Shown here: piece after piece, positions 17,622 through 26,197 of the stretch
Layout of the letters: each line of letters starts with the position of its first letter
Position numbering within the stretch: the first letter of the stretch is position 1
Assembly (NCBI GenBank): GCA_964553135.1
Contig: CAZKJL010000002.1
Span: 124,001 to 188,000 of the forward strand
DNA from: CAZKJL01 sp964553135
Lineage (GTDB): Bacteria; Patescibacteriota; Gracilibacteria; Peribacterales; Peribacteraceae
DNA: 64,000 nucleotides
Reading direction: 5' to 3'
Program-made: the position numbers and the translations under genes
The notes under the pieces: generated by a model
What the model was told of the DNA's origin: nothing
The model's input: the letters and a program-made list of their open reading frames with translations, nothing else
The model's database searches: none

Positions 17622-18403
17622 TCCGCACACTCGGACCCGCCGGCACGTTCTCCCACGAAGCGTGTGAGAAAATATTTCCGGGCAAACCCGTCACCTTCGA
17701 GCCGAATTTCGATGCTCTGTTTGAGTTTTTGTCTGCGCATCCCACGGACATCGGCATTGTGCCCATCGAGAACAGTTTGCACGGATCCATCGATGAAATT
17801 TTGGACCTGCTCCGCGAATCCAAGGTCCGCATTTGGAGCACGGAGGACCTGTCCATCAAGCATGCATTCGGCGCCAAAGAGCCCCGGTCGGTGCGGAAAA
17901 TCGCCTCTCACTCCCAGGCGCTTCGACAGTGTCGCAAGTGGCTCAAGGAGAAGTATCCCGAGGCCGAACACCTTTCGGTGAGCAGCACGGCATCGGCCGC
18001 CGAACTTACGGCGAAAGATCCGTCCGTCGGTGCCATCGCATCGGCTGCGGTTCTCAAGAAACACGGGCTCACCGTCATTTCGGAAGACATCGAAGGCGAC
18101 GGCAACACCACGCGCTTCGCGGTCGTGTCGGCACAAGACCCCATGCCCGGGAAAAAGCGAACGCACATGATGATCGTCATTCAACCCAAGGTGGATCGCC
18201 CGGGACTCCTGCACGACTTGCTCGTGCCGTTCAAAGTGTACGACCTCAACATGACGCGCATCGAAAGTCGTCCCGCCGGTACCAAGTTCGGCGACTACGT
18301 GTTCTTCATCGATTTCCAGGGCAGCCCCGATGAACCCAAGGCGCTGCAGACGCTCAAAGATTTGCGTTCCATCGCCACGGTCGACGTTCTCGGCCAGTGG
18401 TAA
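17618..18403 (+). CDS. pheA: Prephenate dehydratase with ACT domain
   Basis: 261 residues. Converts prephenate to phenylpyruvate. Domains: catalytic periplasmic-binding-like part (1 to about 170) with LGPAGTFSHEA, PIENSLHGSI, and the catalytic NTTRFAV; then an ACT domain (about 180-261) with RPGLLHDLLVPF and the Phe-binding ESRP motif (RIESRP). The ACT domain predicts feedback inhibition by Phe. Overlaps tyrA by ATGA. Confidence 0.95.
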   Translation: MIRTLGPAGTFSHEACEKIFPGKPVTFEPNFDALFEFLSAHPTDIGIVPIENSLHGSIDEILDLLRESKVRIWSTEDLSIKHAFGAKEPRSVRKIASHSQALRQCRKWLKEKYPEAEHLSVSSTASAAELTAKDPSVGAIASAAVLKKHGLTVISEDIEGDGNTTRFAVVSAQDPMPGKKRTHMMIVIQPKVDRPGLLHDLLVPFKVYDLNMTRIESRPAGTKFGDYVFFIDFQGSPDEPKALQTLKDLRSIATVDVLGQW

Positions 18404-18423
18404 TTATTTCTTTCCCTCTTTGT

Positions 18424-19590
18424 ATGTCCAGGTCCATGTTCTCCTCTCTACCCGCCGCAAAGCCCGATCCGCTCTTCGCGATCGCGGCCGAGGCGCGGGC
18501 GGCGGGACCGACGTGCATCGACGGGACGCTCGGCGTCTACATGGATGAAGAGGGGAAGCCCCTCATGCTTCCGAGTGTCGGCAAAGCCATGAACGAGCTC
18601 GGGAAAACGCTCAAGGATTTCAACTGCGCATACCCGCCGCTCACGGGGCTTCCGAGTTATCGTTCGGCCGTCCACAAACTCATCGCCACAGAGTCCGACA
18701 TCGTCGCGTCCATCGCTTCGACGGGAGGTACCGGGGCGCTCGCCATCAACCTGCGGCTCATGAGCATGCTTTTGGGCTCCGAGAAGCCAAATATCATTCT
18801 TCCGATGCCCGCCTGGGCAAACCACATGCCCGTCTGCAAGTGGGCCGGATTCACCGTCATCGAAACGCCGTACTTGGTGAACAAGAAGGCGAGCATCGAT
18901 GCCATCGCGGACACGATCAAAACACAGAGCGGCAAGTTCGGCATCATGCTCCAGGTCGGGTGTCACAATCCCACGGGTCTCGATCTCGCCGATGCGGATT
19001 GGCCTGCGCTCATCAAAATTCTGCAGACGAAAGAATGCGTGGTGCTCCTGGACTTCGCGTACCAGGGATTCAAGGGCGAGCCCGAAGCCGATGCGGTGGC
19101 CATCCGTCTCTGCCGAGAGGCCGGACTCACGACGCTCGTCACGTGGTCGGCGTCCAAAAACCATTCCATCTACGGACTCCGCACGGGGCTTGCCGCCGCG
19201 TTCGTCAATGCCGAGGACGAAAAGAAAACCGTGGAGGGAACGTACTCCGTCATCTCGCGAGGACTCCATTCCGCTGCTCCCACGTTCGGCCAAGCCGTCG
19301 TGGCGCTCACGCAGGAGAAGTACCGCACCGAGTGGCTGAAAGATCTCGCCGATGCACGCGCCATGATGAGTAAAAAGAGGAAGCTTCTCATCGACGGACT
19401 TCCGCCCTCGTGCACACCCGCACTCAGCGGCTACGGCATGTTCGCCATGCTGCCCCTCAGCCCCGAGCAAGTGACGCGCCTCAAGACCCAGCACAACGCG
19501 TTCGTACCTCTCGACGGCCGCGTGAATATCGCCGGCATTCCGCTCAAGCGCATCGGAGAGCTCTGTGAGAAGGTAAAAGCGGTGCTCTAG
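18424..19590 (+). CDS. Class I aminotransferase, aromatic/aspartate type
   Basis: 388 residues from the ATG at 18424. The pattern DPLFAIAAEARAAG, the NPTG-like CHNPTGLDL, LDFAYQGF and the PLP Lys in SASKNHSIYGLRTG match the AspC/TyrB family. At the end of an operon making phenylpyruvate and 4-hydroxyphenylpyruvate it is most likely the aromatic aminotransferase (TyrB) forming Phe and Tyr. An in-frame codon 27 nt upstream lies within the pheA end, so 18424 is preferred. Confidence 0.88.
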   Translation: MSRSMFSSLPAAKPDPLFAIAAEARAAGPTCIDGTLGVYMDEEGKPLMLPSVGKAMNELGKTLKDFNCAYPPLTGLPSYRSAVHKLIATESDIVASIASTGGTGALAINLRLMSMLLGSEKPNIILPMPAWANHMPVCKWAGFTVIETPYLVNKKASIDAIADTIKTQSGKFGIMLQVGCHNPTGLDLADADWPALIKILQTKECVVLLDFAYQGFKGEPEADAVAIRLCREAGLTTLVTWSASKNHSIYGLRTGLAAAFVNAEDEKKTVEGTYSVISRGLHSAAPTFGQAVVALTQEKYRTEWLKDLADARAMMSKKRKLLIDGLPPSCTPALSGYGMFAMLPLSPEQVTRLKTQHNAFVPLDGRVNIAGIPLKRIGELCEKVKAVL

Positions 19591-19618
19591 GAGCGGGAAT
19601 CTGCTACCATGCACCTCT

Positions 19619-20185
19619 ATGTTTACCGGAATCATCGAAGCCGTCGTACCCGTCCTGGAAGCCAAGAAGAACTTGCTCGTTCTTCCCCGGCCCGCATCCT
19701 TCGATGACATCAAGGTCGGGAGCAGCATCGCCGTGCTTGGCACGTGTTTATCAGTCACCGCATTCGATGACACATCGATATCGTTCGACGTCGTGGAAAC
19801 CACGCTTCAGAAGACAAAACTCGGAGCACTTAAAGCAGGGGACTCGGTGAACCTTGAACGCGCACTCCGTGCCGATGGACGACTCGAGGGCCACATCGTT
19901 CTGGGACACATCGAAGGAACGGGGAAGGTTCTTTCCTTCAAGAGCACCATGCTTCAGATCTCCGTGCCGCAGCACTTGCTGCAATACGTCGTGCATCACG
20001 GCTCCATCACCATCGACGGCGTAGCACTCACGGTCGCATCGCTCGAAGCGGACAAGGTCACCGTGGCCCTCATCCCGCATACGCTTCAGAACACCACGCT
20101 CGGTTCGCTCAAGGCAGGGGAGACCGTCAACCTTGAGACCGACGTCGTTGGGAAGTACATTCTCCGTGCACATGTCGCAAAGTAG
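19619..20185 (+). CDS. ribE: Riboflavin synthase alpha chain
   Basis: 188 residues, two lumazine-binding repeats, each starting with an MFTGII-type or similar barrel. The last step of riboflavin synthesis: two molecules of 6,7-dimethyl-8-ribityllumazine give riboflavin. The N-terminus MFTGIIEAVVPVLEA is diagnostic; the repeats end with GxVNLE (SVNLERALR and TVNLETDVVGKY). TACCAT lies 8 nt before the ATG without Shine-Dalgarno. No FMN riboswitch is present upstream. Confidence 0.95.
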   Translation: MFTGIIEAVVPVLEAKKNLLVLPRPASFDDIKVGSSIAVLGTCLSVTAFDDTSISFDVVETTLQKTKLGALKAGDSVNLERALRADGRLEGHIVLGHIEGTGKVLSFKSTMLQISVPQHLLQYVVHHGSITIDGVALTVASLEADKVTVALIPHTLQNTTLGSLKAGETVNLETDVVGKYILRAHVAK

Positions 20186-20645
20186 CGTTCCCGACTTCGG
20201 CAAGATTGCGGTGGATCCTTCGTGGAAGGTCGCCATCGTTCGCTCGGTGTGGCACGGCGAGATGACGGCTTCGCTCGTCAAAGACGCGGTCGCGGGTCTG
20301 GTGGAAGCCGGGATCAAGAAGGAGAACATCGGCGTCATCGATGCCCCGGGTTCCTACGAAATTCCGCTCCTGTGCCAAGCCGCTCTGGAAGCGGGTGCGG
20401 ACGGCGCCATCGCGTTCGGCATCATCGTCCAGGGAGCCACGCATCACGCCAGGCTCATCGCCGAGGAGTCCGCTCGGGGCATCATGGATATACAGCTCAG
20501 ACTCAAAAAACCCATCACGTACGAAGTGCTTTTCGTGAACAACGAAGAGGACGCGCGCGTTCGTTCCATCGGTCCGGGAGCCAAAGGGCGCCTGGCCGCC
20601 ACGACGTTTCTCAGTTCGCTTGCGCATCTGAAGGAATTGAGTTGA
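20172..20645 (+). CDS. ribH: 6,7-dimethyl-8-ribityllumazine synthase
   Basis: 157 residues; the start overlaps the ribE end by 14 nt in another frame. Condenses ribitylaminouracil with dihydroxybutanone phosphate. Recognisable blocks: VAIVRSVWHGEMT, DAPGSYEIPLL, and GATHHARLIAEESARGI with the catalytic His of the GATxH motif. The usual FN/W motif near the N-terminus is changed to SVWHGEM. Forms icosahedral or pentameric shells in relatives. Confidence 0.93.
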   Translation: MSQSSVPDFGKIAVDPSWKVAIVRSVWHGEMTASLVKDAVAGLVEAGIKKENIGVIDAPGSYEIPLLCQAALEAGADGAIAFGIIVQGATHHARLIAEESARGIMDIQLRLKKPITYEVLFVNNEEDARVRSIGPGAKGRLAATTFLSSLAHLKELS

Positions 20646-20709
20646 GGAATCTTGTACAACAGAAGTGTTCAAGATAACCTGCGAGCCAATAACATTTCTC
20701 GCTCCTCAC

Positions 20710-22074
20710 ATGTCTCATCGACGTATCGCGGGACTTCTGGTCTCCGCTCTCATTTCTCTCCCGATGCTCGTGAGTGCGGCGGGAATTTTCCCGGATGTCA
20801 CCGATTCTCACCCGTTCAAAGGTGAAATCGAGTCGCTCGCTCGCGGCGGCATCGTGAAAGGAAACCCGGACGGAAACTTCTATCCCGATAAGAGCGTGAA
20901 CCGCGCCGAATTCCTCAAATTGCTCTACACCGCCATGAACCGTCAGCCGAAGTCCATCTACGTGGGCTGCTTCGCCGACGTGGAGCGCGGCAGTTGGTAC
21001 GAGGCGTTCGTCTGCGACGCGGCATCCAAGGAAAACGGATTCGTCCAGGGCTACAGCGACGGCAAGTTTCGCCCCGCAAGTCCGGTGAGCCGCACGGAAG
21101 CTCTCAAGATGATCTTCACCGTCTTCGGTCTCCCCGTCGGCGATATCTCGGCCCAGGACCAGGACATCATCAAATTCGTCGATATCTCCGTCTCGGCGTG
21201 GTACAGCAAGTACATCAGCGCCGCGTACAAAGTCGGCGTGCTTCCCATCAACGGACAGGCCGGAGCCCGCTTCTACCCGGATAAAGAACTCAGCCGCGGT
21301 GAAGCCGCCGCCTACATCTTCAATGCGATGAACGGCCGTGCTCATGCACAGGAATCGTCGTCCTCGTCGTCTTCATCCTCCGTGAGCAGTTCCGTCATGT
21401 CATCCAGCAGCTCCTCGGCACCGACGGAAGTCCTGAAGAGCGTCAGCTTCCCCTTCGCCGACTCGGACAGCTTCTCGGGCCGCAAGTCCGTGAGTTACCT
21501 CTTCACGCTCACGGCCGCGCGCACGATGTTCTCCCTCAACACGACGATCTACGGATACTACCCATCCGACGTTTCCTGCCGCCTGTATCTCATCGGTGAG
21601 GACGGATTCAGTTCCGAGTATTACCTCGGCGTACAGTCCACGAACAGCTGCGACATGAACGTTGCCGTGGGTCCGGGCAAATATCAGCTCCAAATTCAGC
21701 CCAGCGTCGCCAGCGTCCCGTACAAACTCAGCGCCAAGGGAGGTACGTCCGACGGCAACGACGGTTTCATCGACGCGCTCACCATGCTCTTCAACAGGCC
21801 GTACGTGGCGACCCTCGAAGCCAACGATTACTACGACTGGTACAAGTTCAGCGTCACCAAGGAACAAATCGCCACGGTCATGCTCTCCTCCCCGGAGGAC
21901 ATGAACTGCATCATCTACACGCCGGCATCCGTGGATCAGTACGGTTTCAGCGGCCCGCAGTGCGGATCTCCGTACACGTTCGTTCCGGGAGATTCATACA
22001 TCGTCGGCATCGGTCGCAAGGGCACGGGCTCCAACGTTGCCGCCAAGCTCACCTACACCATTAAGTGGCAGTAG
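20710..22074 (+). CDS. S-layer homology surface protein
   Basis: 454 residues: signal peptide (MSHRRIAGLLVSALISL, to about 23), three SLH domains (about 24-205; FPDVTDSHPFKGEIESLARGG, CFADVERGSWYEAFVCDA, FVDISVSAWYSKYISAA), a Ser-only linker (about 215-235) and a C-terminal beta-rich region of 220 residues with several Cys that I do not recognise; it has a bacterial pre-peptidase-C-like look (ATLEANDYYDWYKFSVTKEQ). It would be anchored in the S-layer/cell wall. Start 20710 was chosen because it begins the signal peptide. It is sandwiched between the riboflavin genes without functional link. Confidence 0.85.
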   Translation: MSHRRIAGLLVSALISLPMLVSAAGIFPDVTDSHPFKGEIESLARGGIVKGNPDGNFYPDKSVNRAEFLKLLYTAMNRQPKSIYVGCFADVERGSWYEAFVCDAASKENGFVQGYSDGKFRPASPVSRTEALKMIFTVFGLPVGDISAQDQDIIKFVDISVSAWYSKYISAAYKVGVLPINGQAGARFYPDKELSRGEAAAYIFNAMNGRAHAQESSSSSSSSSVSSSVMSSSSSSAPTEVLKSVSFPFADSDSFSGRKSVSYLFTLTAARTMFSLNTTIYGYYPSDVSCRLYLIGEDGFSSEYYLGVQSTNSCDMNVAVGPGKYQLQIQPSVASVPYKLSAKGGTSDGNDGFIDALTMLFNRPYVATLEANDYYDWYKFSVTKEQIATVMLSSPEDMNCIIYTPASVDQYGFSGPQCGSPYTFVPGDSYIVGIGRKGTGSNVAAKLTYTIKWQ

Positions 22075-22102
22075 GTTCGTAGGAATTCATTCATCATCTC
22101 TC

Positions 22103-22130
22103 GATGCAGGCCTGCACAAGGCCTTGCATC
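22103..22130. promoter_or_regulatory. Inverted repeat upstream of ribBA
   Basis: GATGCAGGCC (22103-22112) and GGCCTTGCATC (22120-22130) pair with one bulge around a 7-nt loop. No T-run follows, so it is more likely an operator than a terminator; it sits over the expected -35 of the TATCAT (22135-22140) 8 nt before ribBA. Confidence 0.4.
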
Positions 22131-22148
22131 GTGCTATCATCAGTCCTC

Positions 22149-23357
22149 ATGAAGAAAAACGATCAAGCCATCGAGCAGGCGGTTCAAGCGCTGAAAAAAG
22201 GCGAGTTCGTCATCGTGGTCGATGACGAAGGCCGCGAAAATGAGGGGGATCTTGTCCTCGCCGCAGAACATGCGACCGCCGAAAAACTGGCGTTCATCAT
22301 CCGCAATACCGGCGGCGTGGTGTGCTTGGCGCTCAGCAACGAAATCGCCGATCGATTGGATCTTCCCGCGATGGTTCTCCACAACACCAGCAAGCGCGCC
22401 ACGCCGTTCACGGTGAGCATCGAAGCCAAGGATGGCATCGAGACCGGCATCTCCGCCGCCGACCGCGCCCACACCATCCGCACCGCCATCGACCGCAAAA
22501 CGACGGCCGACGATCTCAGCAGACCCGGACACGTGTTCCCGCTCCGCGCGCAAGACGGCGGCGTGCTGTGGCGTTCGGGTCACACCGAAGCATCCGTCGA
22601 TTTGTGCAAACTCGCGGGCCTCCGCGAAGGAGCGGTCATCAGCGAGCTCATGAAGCAAGACGGCACGATGATGCGCTTGCCGCAGCTGCAGGCCTTCGCC
22701 AAGAAACACAAGATCCCGCTCATCGCCGTGAAAGACCTGATCGCGTACCGTCGCGCACGCGAGTCGCTCATCTTGCTCTCCGCACGGAGCCAATTGGAGA
22801 CCGAGTACGGCATGTTCGAGATTTCGGTCTACACCGACATGAACCGCCGTGAGCACGTCGCCATGAAGATGGGCGAGTTCGATGAAAAAACTCCCGTTCT
22901 CGTGCGGGTGCACTCCGAGTGCATCACCGGGGACGTGTTCCACTCCCGTCACTGCGATTGCGGCGAGCAGCTTCATCTCGCCCTTCAGATGATCGCCAAG
23001 GAAAAGAAGGGTGTGGTGGTCTACCTGCGCCAGGAAGGCCGCAGCATCGGCCTTGCCAACAAGATCCGCGCGTACGCCCTGCAGCACTTGGGCATGGATA
23101 CCGTCGATGCCAATCGTGCACTCGGACTCCCCGACGATCTCCGTGAGTACGGTGTGGGTGCGCAGATCCTCAAAGACGTCGGTGTGGGGAAAATGAAACT
23201 CCTCACGAACAATCCCAAGAAAGTCGTGGGACTCGAAGGCTACGGACTCACCATTGCGAAGCAAATGGCCATCGAAGTCGCGCCGAAAAGTGAGCGCCAG
23301 CGGAAGTACATGAAGACGAAGAAAGACAAGATGAATCACAGGCTGAAGAGCGTTTGA
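22149..23357 (+). CDS. ribBA: Bifunctional DHBP synthase / GTP cyclohydrolase II
   Basis: 402 residues. N-terminal RibB half (1 to about 205: DDEGRENEGDLVLAAEHAT, RATPFTVSIEA, RPGHVFPLRA, GHTEASVDL) makes 3,4-dihydroxy-2-butanone 4-phosphate; C-terminal RibA half (about 207-402: VRVHSECITGDVFHSRHCDCG with zinc Cys, YLRQEGRSIGL, NNPKKVVGLEGYG) opens GTP. It completes the cluster with ribE and ribH, but ribD (deaminase/reductase) is not present. TATCAT 8 nt before the ATG and no Shine-Dalgarno. Confidence 0.95.
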   Translation: MKKNDQAIEQAVQALKKGEFVIVVDDEGRENEGDLVLAAEHATAEKLAFIIRNTGGVVCLALSNEIADRLDLPAMVLHNTSKRATPFTVSIEAKDGIETGISAADRAHTIRTAIDRKTTADDLSRPGHVFPLRAQDGGVLWRSGHTEASVDLCKLAGLREGAVISELMKQDGTMMRLPQLQAFAKKHKIPLIAVKDLIAYRRARESLILLSARSQLETEYGMFEISVYTDMNRREHVAMKMGEFDEKTPVLVRVHSECITGDVFHSRHCDCGEQLHLALQMIAKEKKGVVVYLRQEGRSIGLANKIRAYALQHLGMDTVDANRALGLPDDLREYGVGAQILKDVGVGKMKLLTNNPKKVVGLEGYGLTIAKQMAIEVAPKSERQRKYMKTKKDKMNHRLKSV

Positions 23358-23423
23358 GGGCGAAGCTCCCAAGAACTTGATTCGATTGTGTGGTGACCGT
23401 CGCTACCCTAAGATCTGCCTCCT

Positions 23424-24170
23424 GTGTTGGAAGGTAAGCCATTCATCTACGAGCCGAAACGGCAGCTTGTGACGAGCGGAGAAGCCGCTGACCTTGTGAC
23501 GTACGAAGGTGCCGACTGTCACATGTTCACGGTAAACGGCGATCATATAAGTCCTGATATTGCCTCGCTCCATTCTATGGTTGGGGAACTGCAGTTGTGC
23601 CCTGCGGACGGTGAGGCGTATTTGGTGCAGGAATGCGTTAGCGAAGCCCTGGCAGCCGCAACGCAAGGCAGGTACGGAGTTGCAGCAGTGTTGTCGTCCG
23701 TGCGGGAAGGCTCAAGAAAAATTCTGCATAAGGCTCGAAATGAGCGTTTTACAGGTAGCACGTATCAATTCACGGGTCATGCCGAAATGCGTCTCGTCGA
23801 TATGGCGACACCGTATCTCCAAGATACGACTGCGGATCACGAATCGGATCTTTCCTGCGTGAACCTGTGTCCTTGCCCGGGCTGCTTCGGACACATGTTG
23901 GATGCGCATCTGTCTCCTGTTCTCGTTGGATCCATTGATCCTCAGGTCGGTGCTGCGTTCTTGCGCGGTGATAAGCTGCAATACGCTGCCGGCATGCCGC
24001 GCAAACAAGTCATGGAAGAACGGAAATTCATCTATCGTTTTCCGGAAATCGCTGATCCTAAACTTCGGAATCTACTTTTATCTCTCTCGTGGGAAGTCTT
24101 CCATGCCACGCGAAAGCAAGTGCACCGTGCGGTGCACGGCGTCACGCTTCGCGAAGACGGGAATCAATGA
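23424..24170 (+). CDS. Zinc deaminase-fold protein (cytidine/tRNA-adenosine deaminase superfamily)
   Basis: 248 residues with GTG start. H119-A-E121 and P150-C-P-G-C154 make the HAE...PCxxC zinc site of the CDA-like superfamily; GVAAVL and EGSRKILHKARNE fill the usual preceding strand. Therefore probably a hydrolytic deaminase; the substrate is not evident. Total length (about twice a minimal TadA) leaves a C-terminal 80 residues not recognised. It follows ribBA by 66 nt on the same strand with its own TAAGAT -10 (9 nt before GTG). In a cluster lacking ribD, a pyrimidine deaminase role in riboflavin synthesis is conceivable. Confidence 0.65.
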   Translation: MLEGKPFIYEPKRQLVTSGEAADLVTYEGADCHMFTVNGDHISPDIASLHSMVGELQLCPADGEAYLVQECVSEALAAATQGRYGVAAVLSSVREGSRKILHKARNERFTGSTYQFTGHAEMRLVDMATPYLQDTTADHESDLSCVNLCPCPGCFGHMLDAHLSPVLVGSIDPQVGAAFLRGDKLQYAAGMPRKQVMEERKFIYRFPEIADPKLRNLLLSLSWEVFHATRKQVHRAVHGVTLREDGNQ

Positions 24171-24247
24171 TGGTGCCCCCGGCAGGATTCGAACCCACGA
24201 CCTCCTGGTCCGAAGCCAGGCGCTCTATCCAGCTGAGCTACAAGGGC
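24171..24247 (-). tRNA. tRNA-Arg (anticodon TCG)
   Basis: 77 nt with encoded CCA (TGG at 24171-24173). Acceptor GCCCTTG pairs with CGGGGGC using G-U pairs, discriminator A, anticodon loop CTTCGGA giving TCG for CGA/CGN codons. The 5' end (GCCCTTGTAGCTCAGCT) recurs twice upstream in the 96-bp tandem repeat. Confidence 0.93.
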
Positions 24248-24490
24248 ACTAGGGATAGTGTAATGGATTATTCATAGAACGCGCAGGCGCTTTTTTAATG
24301 ACGCTTTGCTACCGCAAAGCTAGGCCAGCTGAGCTACAAGGGCACTGGGATAGTGTAATGGATTATTCATAGAACGCGCAGGCGCTTTTTTTAATTACGC
24401 TTTGCTACCGCAAAGCTAGGCCAGCCGAGCCAGAAGGGCACTGCTCTGAATTGTCGCGGATTCTTCGCAGAACGCACAGGCGCTTTTTAG
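24231..24490. repeat. 96-bp tandem repeat carrying tRNA-Arg 5' fragments
   Basis: Units start at 24231, 24327 and 24423 (period 96; the third is diverged and shorter). Each contains the 5' 17 nt of tRNA-Arg, the sequence TAGTGTAATGGATTATTCAT, GCGCAGGCGC followed by T6-7, and a small hairpin GCTTTG-CTACC-GCAAAGC. On the tRNA strand this is a repeated promoter plus tRNA start. The third copy reaches the stop of the following leftward gene. The T-runs may end transcription of the rightward deaminase gene. Confidence 0.85.
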
Positions 24491-25326
24491 GATTTTGCAG
24501 CTTCTCGAATCCGCCGCTCTTCTTCGGCGACCCAGATGAACATCACGAGCACCCACAGCACGCCTTCGCTCGTCACGGCCGTGGTCCACATCAATGTTCT
24601 GCAGATCACGTAGACCAACATTCCCGCTCCGGCATACAGCCGAATCCTTGGGATGAGCATGCCGAGGCCGAGCGCCAGCGTCACCCACCAGCTTGCGATC
24701 CACAGAACGGGTCCGACGGAGGTTCGGGCAATCGTGACGATCCCATGCTTAAGTTCGGGCGTCGCGCTCATCACGTCGTGTTGGAAGTGCTGGAATTGCC
24801 ACGCAAACGATGCGGGTGACGCATCGCCGATGAGATATCTGTCCCATACCAAGAAGAGCATGTAGAACGCCAGCCACAGCGTCATGAGCGTCCAGGTGCG
24901 GCTCGTCATCTTGTCCCTGAAAAAATAGTATCCGCACAGCCACAGCGAAATGCCGACGAAAACGATGAAGCCGTGGCCGTGCCACACGGCGAGCAAGATG
25001 TTGAGCTGCACGATGAAGAGCGGAATCATGAACCACTTCACTTTGGCGTTGTAAATGAGCGCAATGCCCGCCGCGAACTGAATTGCGATGGTCAGAAGAG
25101 CCAGAACCGAGATATGCGGAATGGCGAATTCCATGAACGGGACATACCAGCTCAGTGAAAATTTTTGATCGATCCAGCTGCGGAAAACACCGTCGAGTGT
25201 CGCGGTCTTGAGTCCGAAGAAACTGTCGGTGAATTTGAAGTATGCCGCGGAGGCGAAGAAGTAGCCCGCAAAAATTTGCGCCACGCGGGGCCAGAGCGCC
25301 GATGGGTAGGTGGGCTTAGCGGACAT
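24487..25326 (-). CDS. Integral membrane protein, DoxX-like
   Basis: 279 residues with 7-8 hydrophobic helices. The N-terminal ALWPRVAQIFAGYFFASAAYFKF and the repeated four-helix layout resemble DoxX/DoxD-type membrane proteins, but the match is loose. Overlaps the upstream gene (25316-25756) by 11 nt, so both form one operon; the partner is a membrane-anchored, exported-domain protein, suggesting a small envelope complex. Confidence 0.6.
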   Translation of the reverse strand: MSAKPTYPSALWPRVAQIFAGYFFASAAYFKFTDSFFGLKTATLDGVFRSWIDQKFSLSWYVPFMEFAIPHISVLALLTIAIQFAAGIALIYNAKVKWFMIPLFIVQLNILLAVWHGHGFIVFVGISLWLCGYYFFRDKMTSRTWTLMTLWLAFYMLFLVWDRYLIGDASPASFAWQFQHFQHDVMSATPELKHGIVTIARTSVGPVLWIASWWVTLALGLGMLIPRIRLYAGAGMLVYVICRTLMWTTAVTSEGVLWVLVMFIWVAEEERRIREAAKS

Positions 25327-25756
25327 ACGGTACGGGCAAGAACCATGGAAAGTCGCCCGGGTTCAGCGCGCAGGCGTTGAGCGGATCCAAATAATACTTT
25401 CCTTTGAAGTACGGTTGCGCCCAGACGACCGTCCAACCCTCCGCTGACGGTTGTCCGCAGAGCACGTTTCTCGCGTACATCGCGCAGCTCTCCGGGTTAT
25501 GCATGGGTGCACTCCACACGGGGCGAGTGTTCGTCGTGCCGGCCAGAACGTTCAGGTTCTTCGCATCCGTGTTCGTGCTCGGGTCTTTGTCGTACACGCG
25601 TGCTTGGCACCAGCTGTCGGTGTACATGCCGCCCCACTGGGTGAATCTTTCCATGCCGAAGACTGCAGGCAACATCATCGTGCTCACGATGAGCACCGAA
25701 ACGATGCAGAAAAACAAGGACCACGGTCGAAGCAGAAATTGAAAAGTCTGATGCAT
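25316..25756 (-). CDS. Membrane-anchored exported protein, unknown
   Basis: About 146 residues from the ATG at 25756: one N-terminal transmembrane segment (FFCIVSVLIVSTMMLPAVFG) and an exported part with Cys residues (SWCQARVY, SCAMYARNVLCG, NACALN) and many Trp. Unknown family. TACCAT lies 7 nt before this ATG; an ATG at 25780 preceded closely by GAGGAG is the alternative start. First gene of an operon with the DoxX-like protein. Confidence 0.6.
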   Translation of the reverse strand: MHQTFQFLLRPWSLFFCIVSVLIVSTMMLPAVFGMERFTQWGGMYTDSWCQARVYDKDPSTNTDAKNLNVLAGTTNTRPVWSAPMHNPESCAMYARNVLCGQPSAEGWTVVWAQPYFKGKYYLDPLNACALNPGDFPWFLPVPYVR

Positions 25757-25804
25757 GGCGACCATGGTAACACTTTTCATGACTCCTCTTGTATAGTGTT
25801 TCAT

Positions 25805-26197
25805 ATGTCGTTCAATGACGAAGCCGACGTCAGCCCTTCCTCTGCGGATTATCTGGAGTCTCCGCACGAGGCCAAACGCAAGGCACTCAAGGCCAAGCTG
25901 GAGAAGCAGGGCAAGAAAGACGAAGCCAACAAGCCGGGCGCCGATCTCAAGTCGCTGCAGCTCGCTCTCCTCAAGTCGCAAGTGAGCGACAAGGATCAAC
26001 GGCAGAAAGATCAACAAGCGCAAAAAGATGTCGCACCCGTGAAAGCAGGGACCAAAACCCGCGAACAGGAAATCAAATCACAAACCATGAAGGCCGATGC
26101 CAAGCCCGACGTCACGCAGATGACGAAGCAGGCTCAAGCGCAGCAAAAAGCCGATGAGCAACTGAAGAAAGACGAGGTCCAAGGCGAGGACGCCTAG
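25805..26197 (+). CDS. Lys/Gln-rich disordered or coiled-coil protein
   Basis: 130 residues made mostly of K, Q, A, E, D, without hydrophobic core, signal peptide or recognised domain; probably intrinsically disordered or helical (KAKLEKQGKKDEANK, QKADEQLKKDEV). TATAGT (25792-25797) stands exactly 7 nt before the ATG, and there is no Shine-Dalgarno, so it is very likely expressed as a leaderless mRNA. Its TAG overlaps the stop of the convergent gnd gene in the sequence CTAG. Confidence 0.7.
   Translation: MSFNDEADVSPSSADYLESPHEAKRKALKAKLEKQGKKDEANKPGADLKSLQLALLKSQVSDKDQRQKDQQAQKDVAPVKAGTKTREQEIKSQTMKADAKPDVTQMTKQAQAQQKADEQLKKDEVQGEDA

Noticed and set aside
19591..19618. FMN riboswitch before ribE
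   Set aside because: The 28-nt gap is far too short and no RFN element is seen before ribBA either.
24231..24490. CRISPR array
   Set aside because: Only three units of 96 bp without short repeats and unique spacers; the units contain tRNA fragments.
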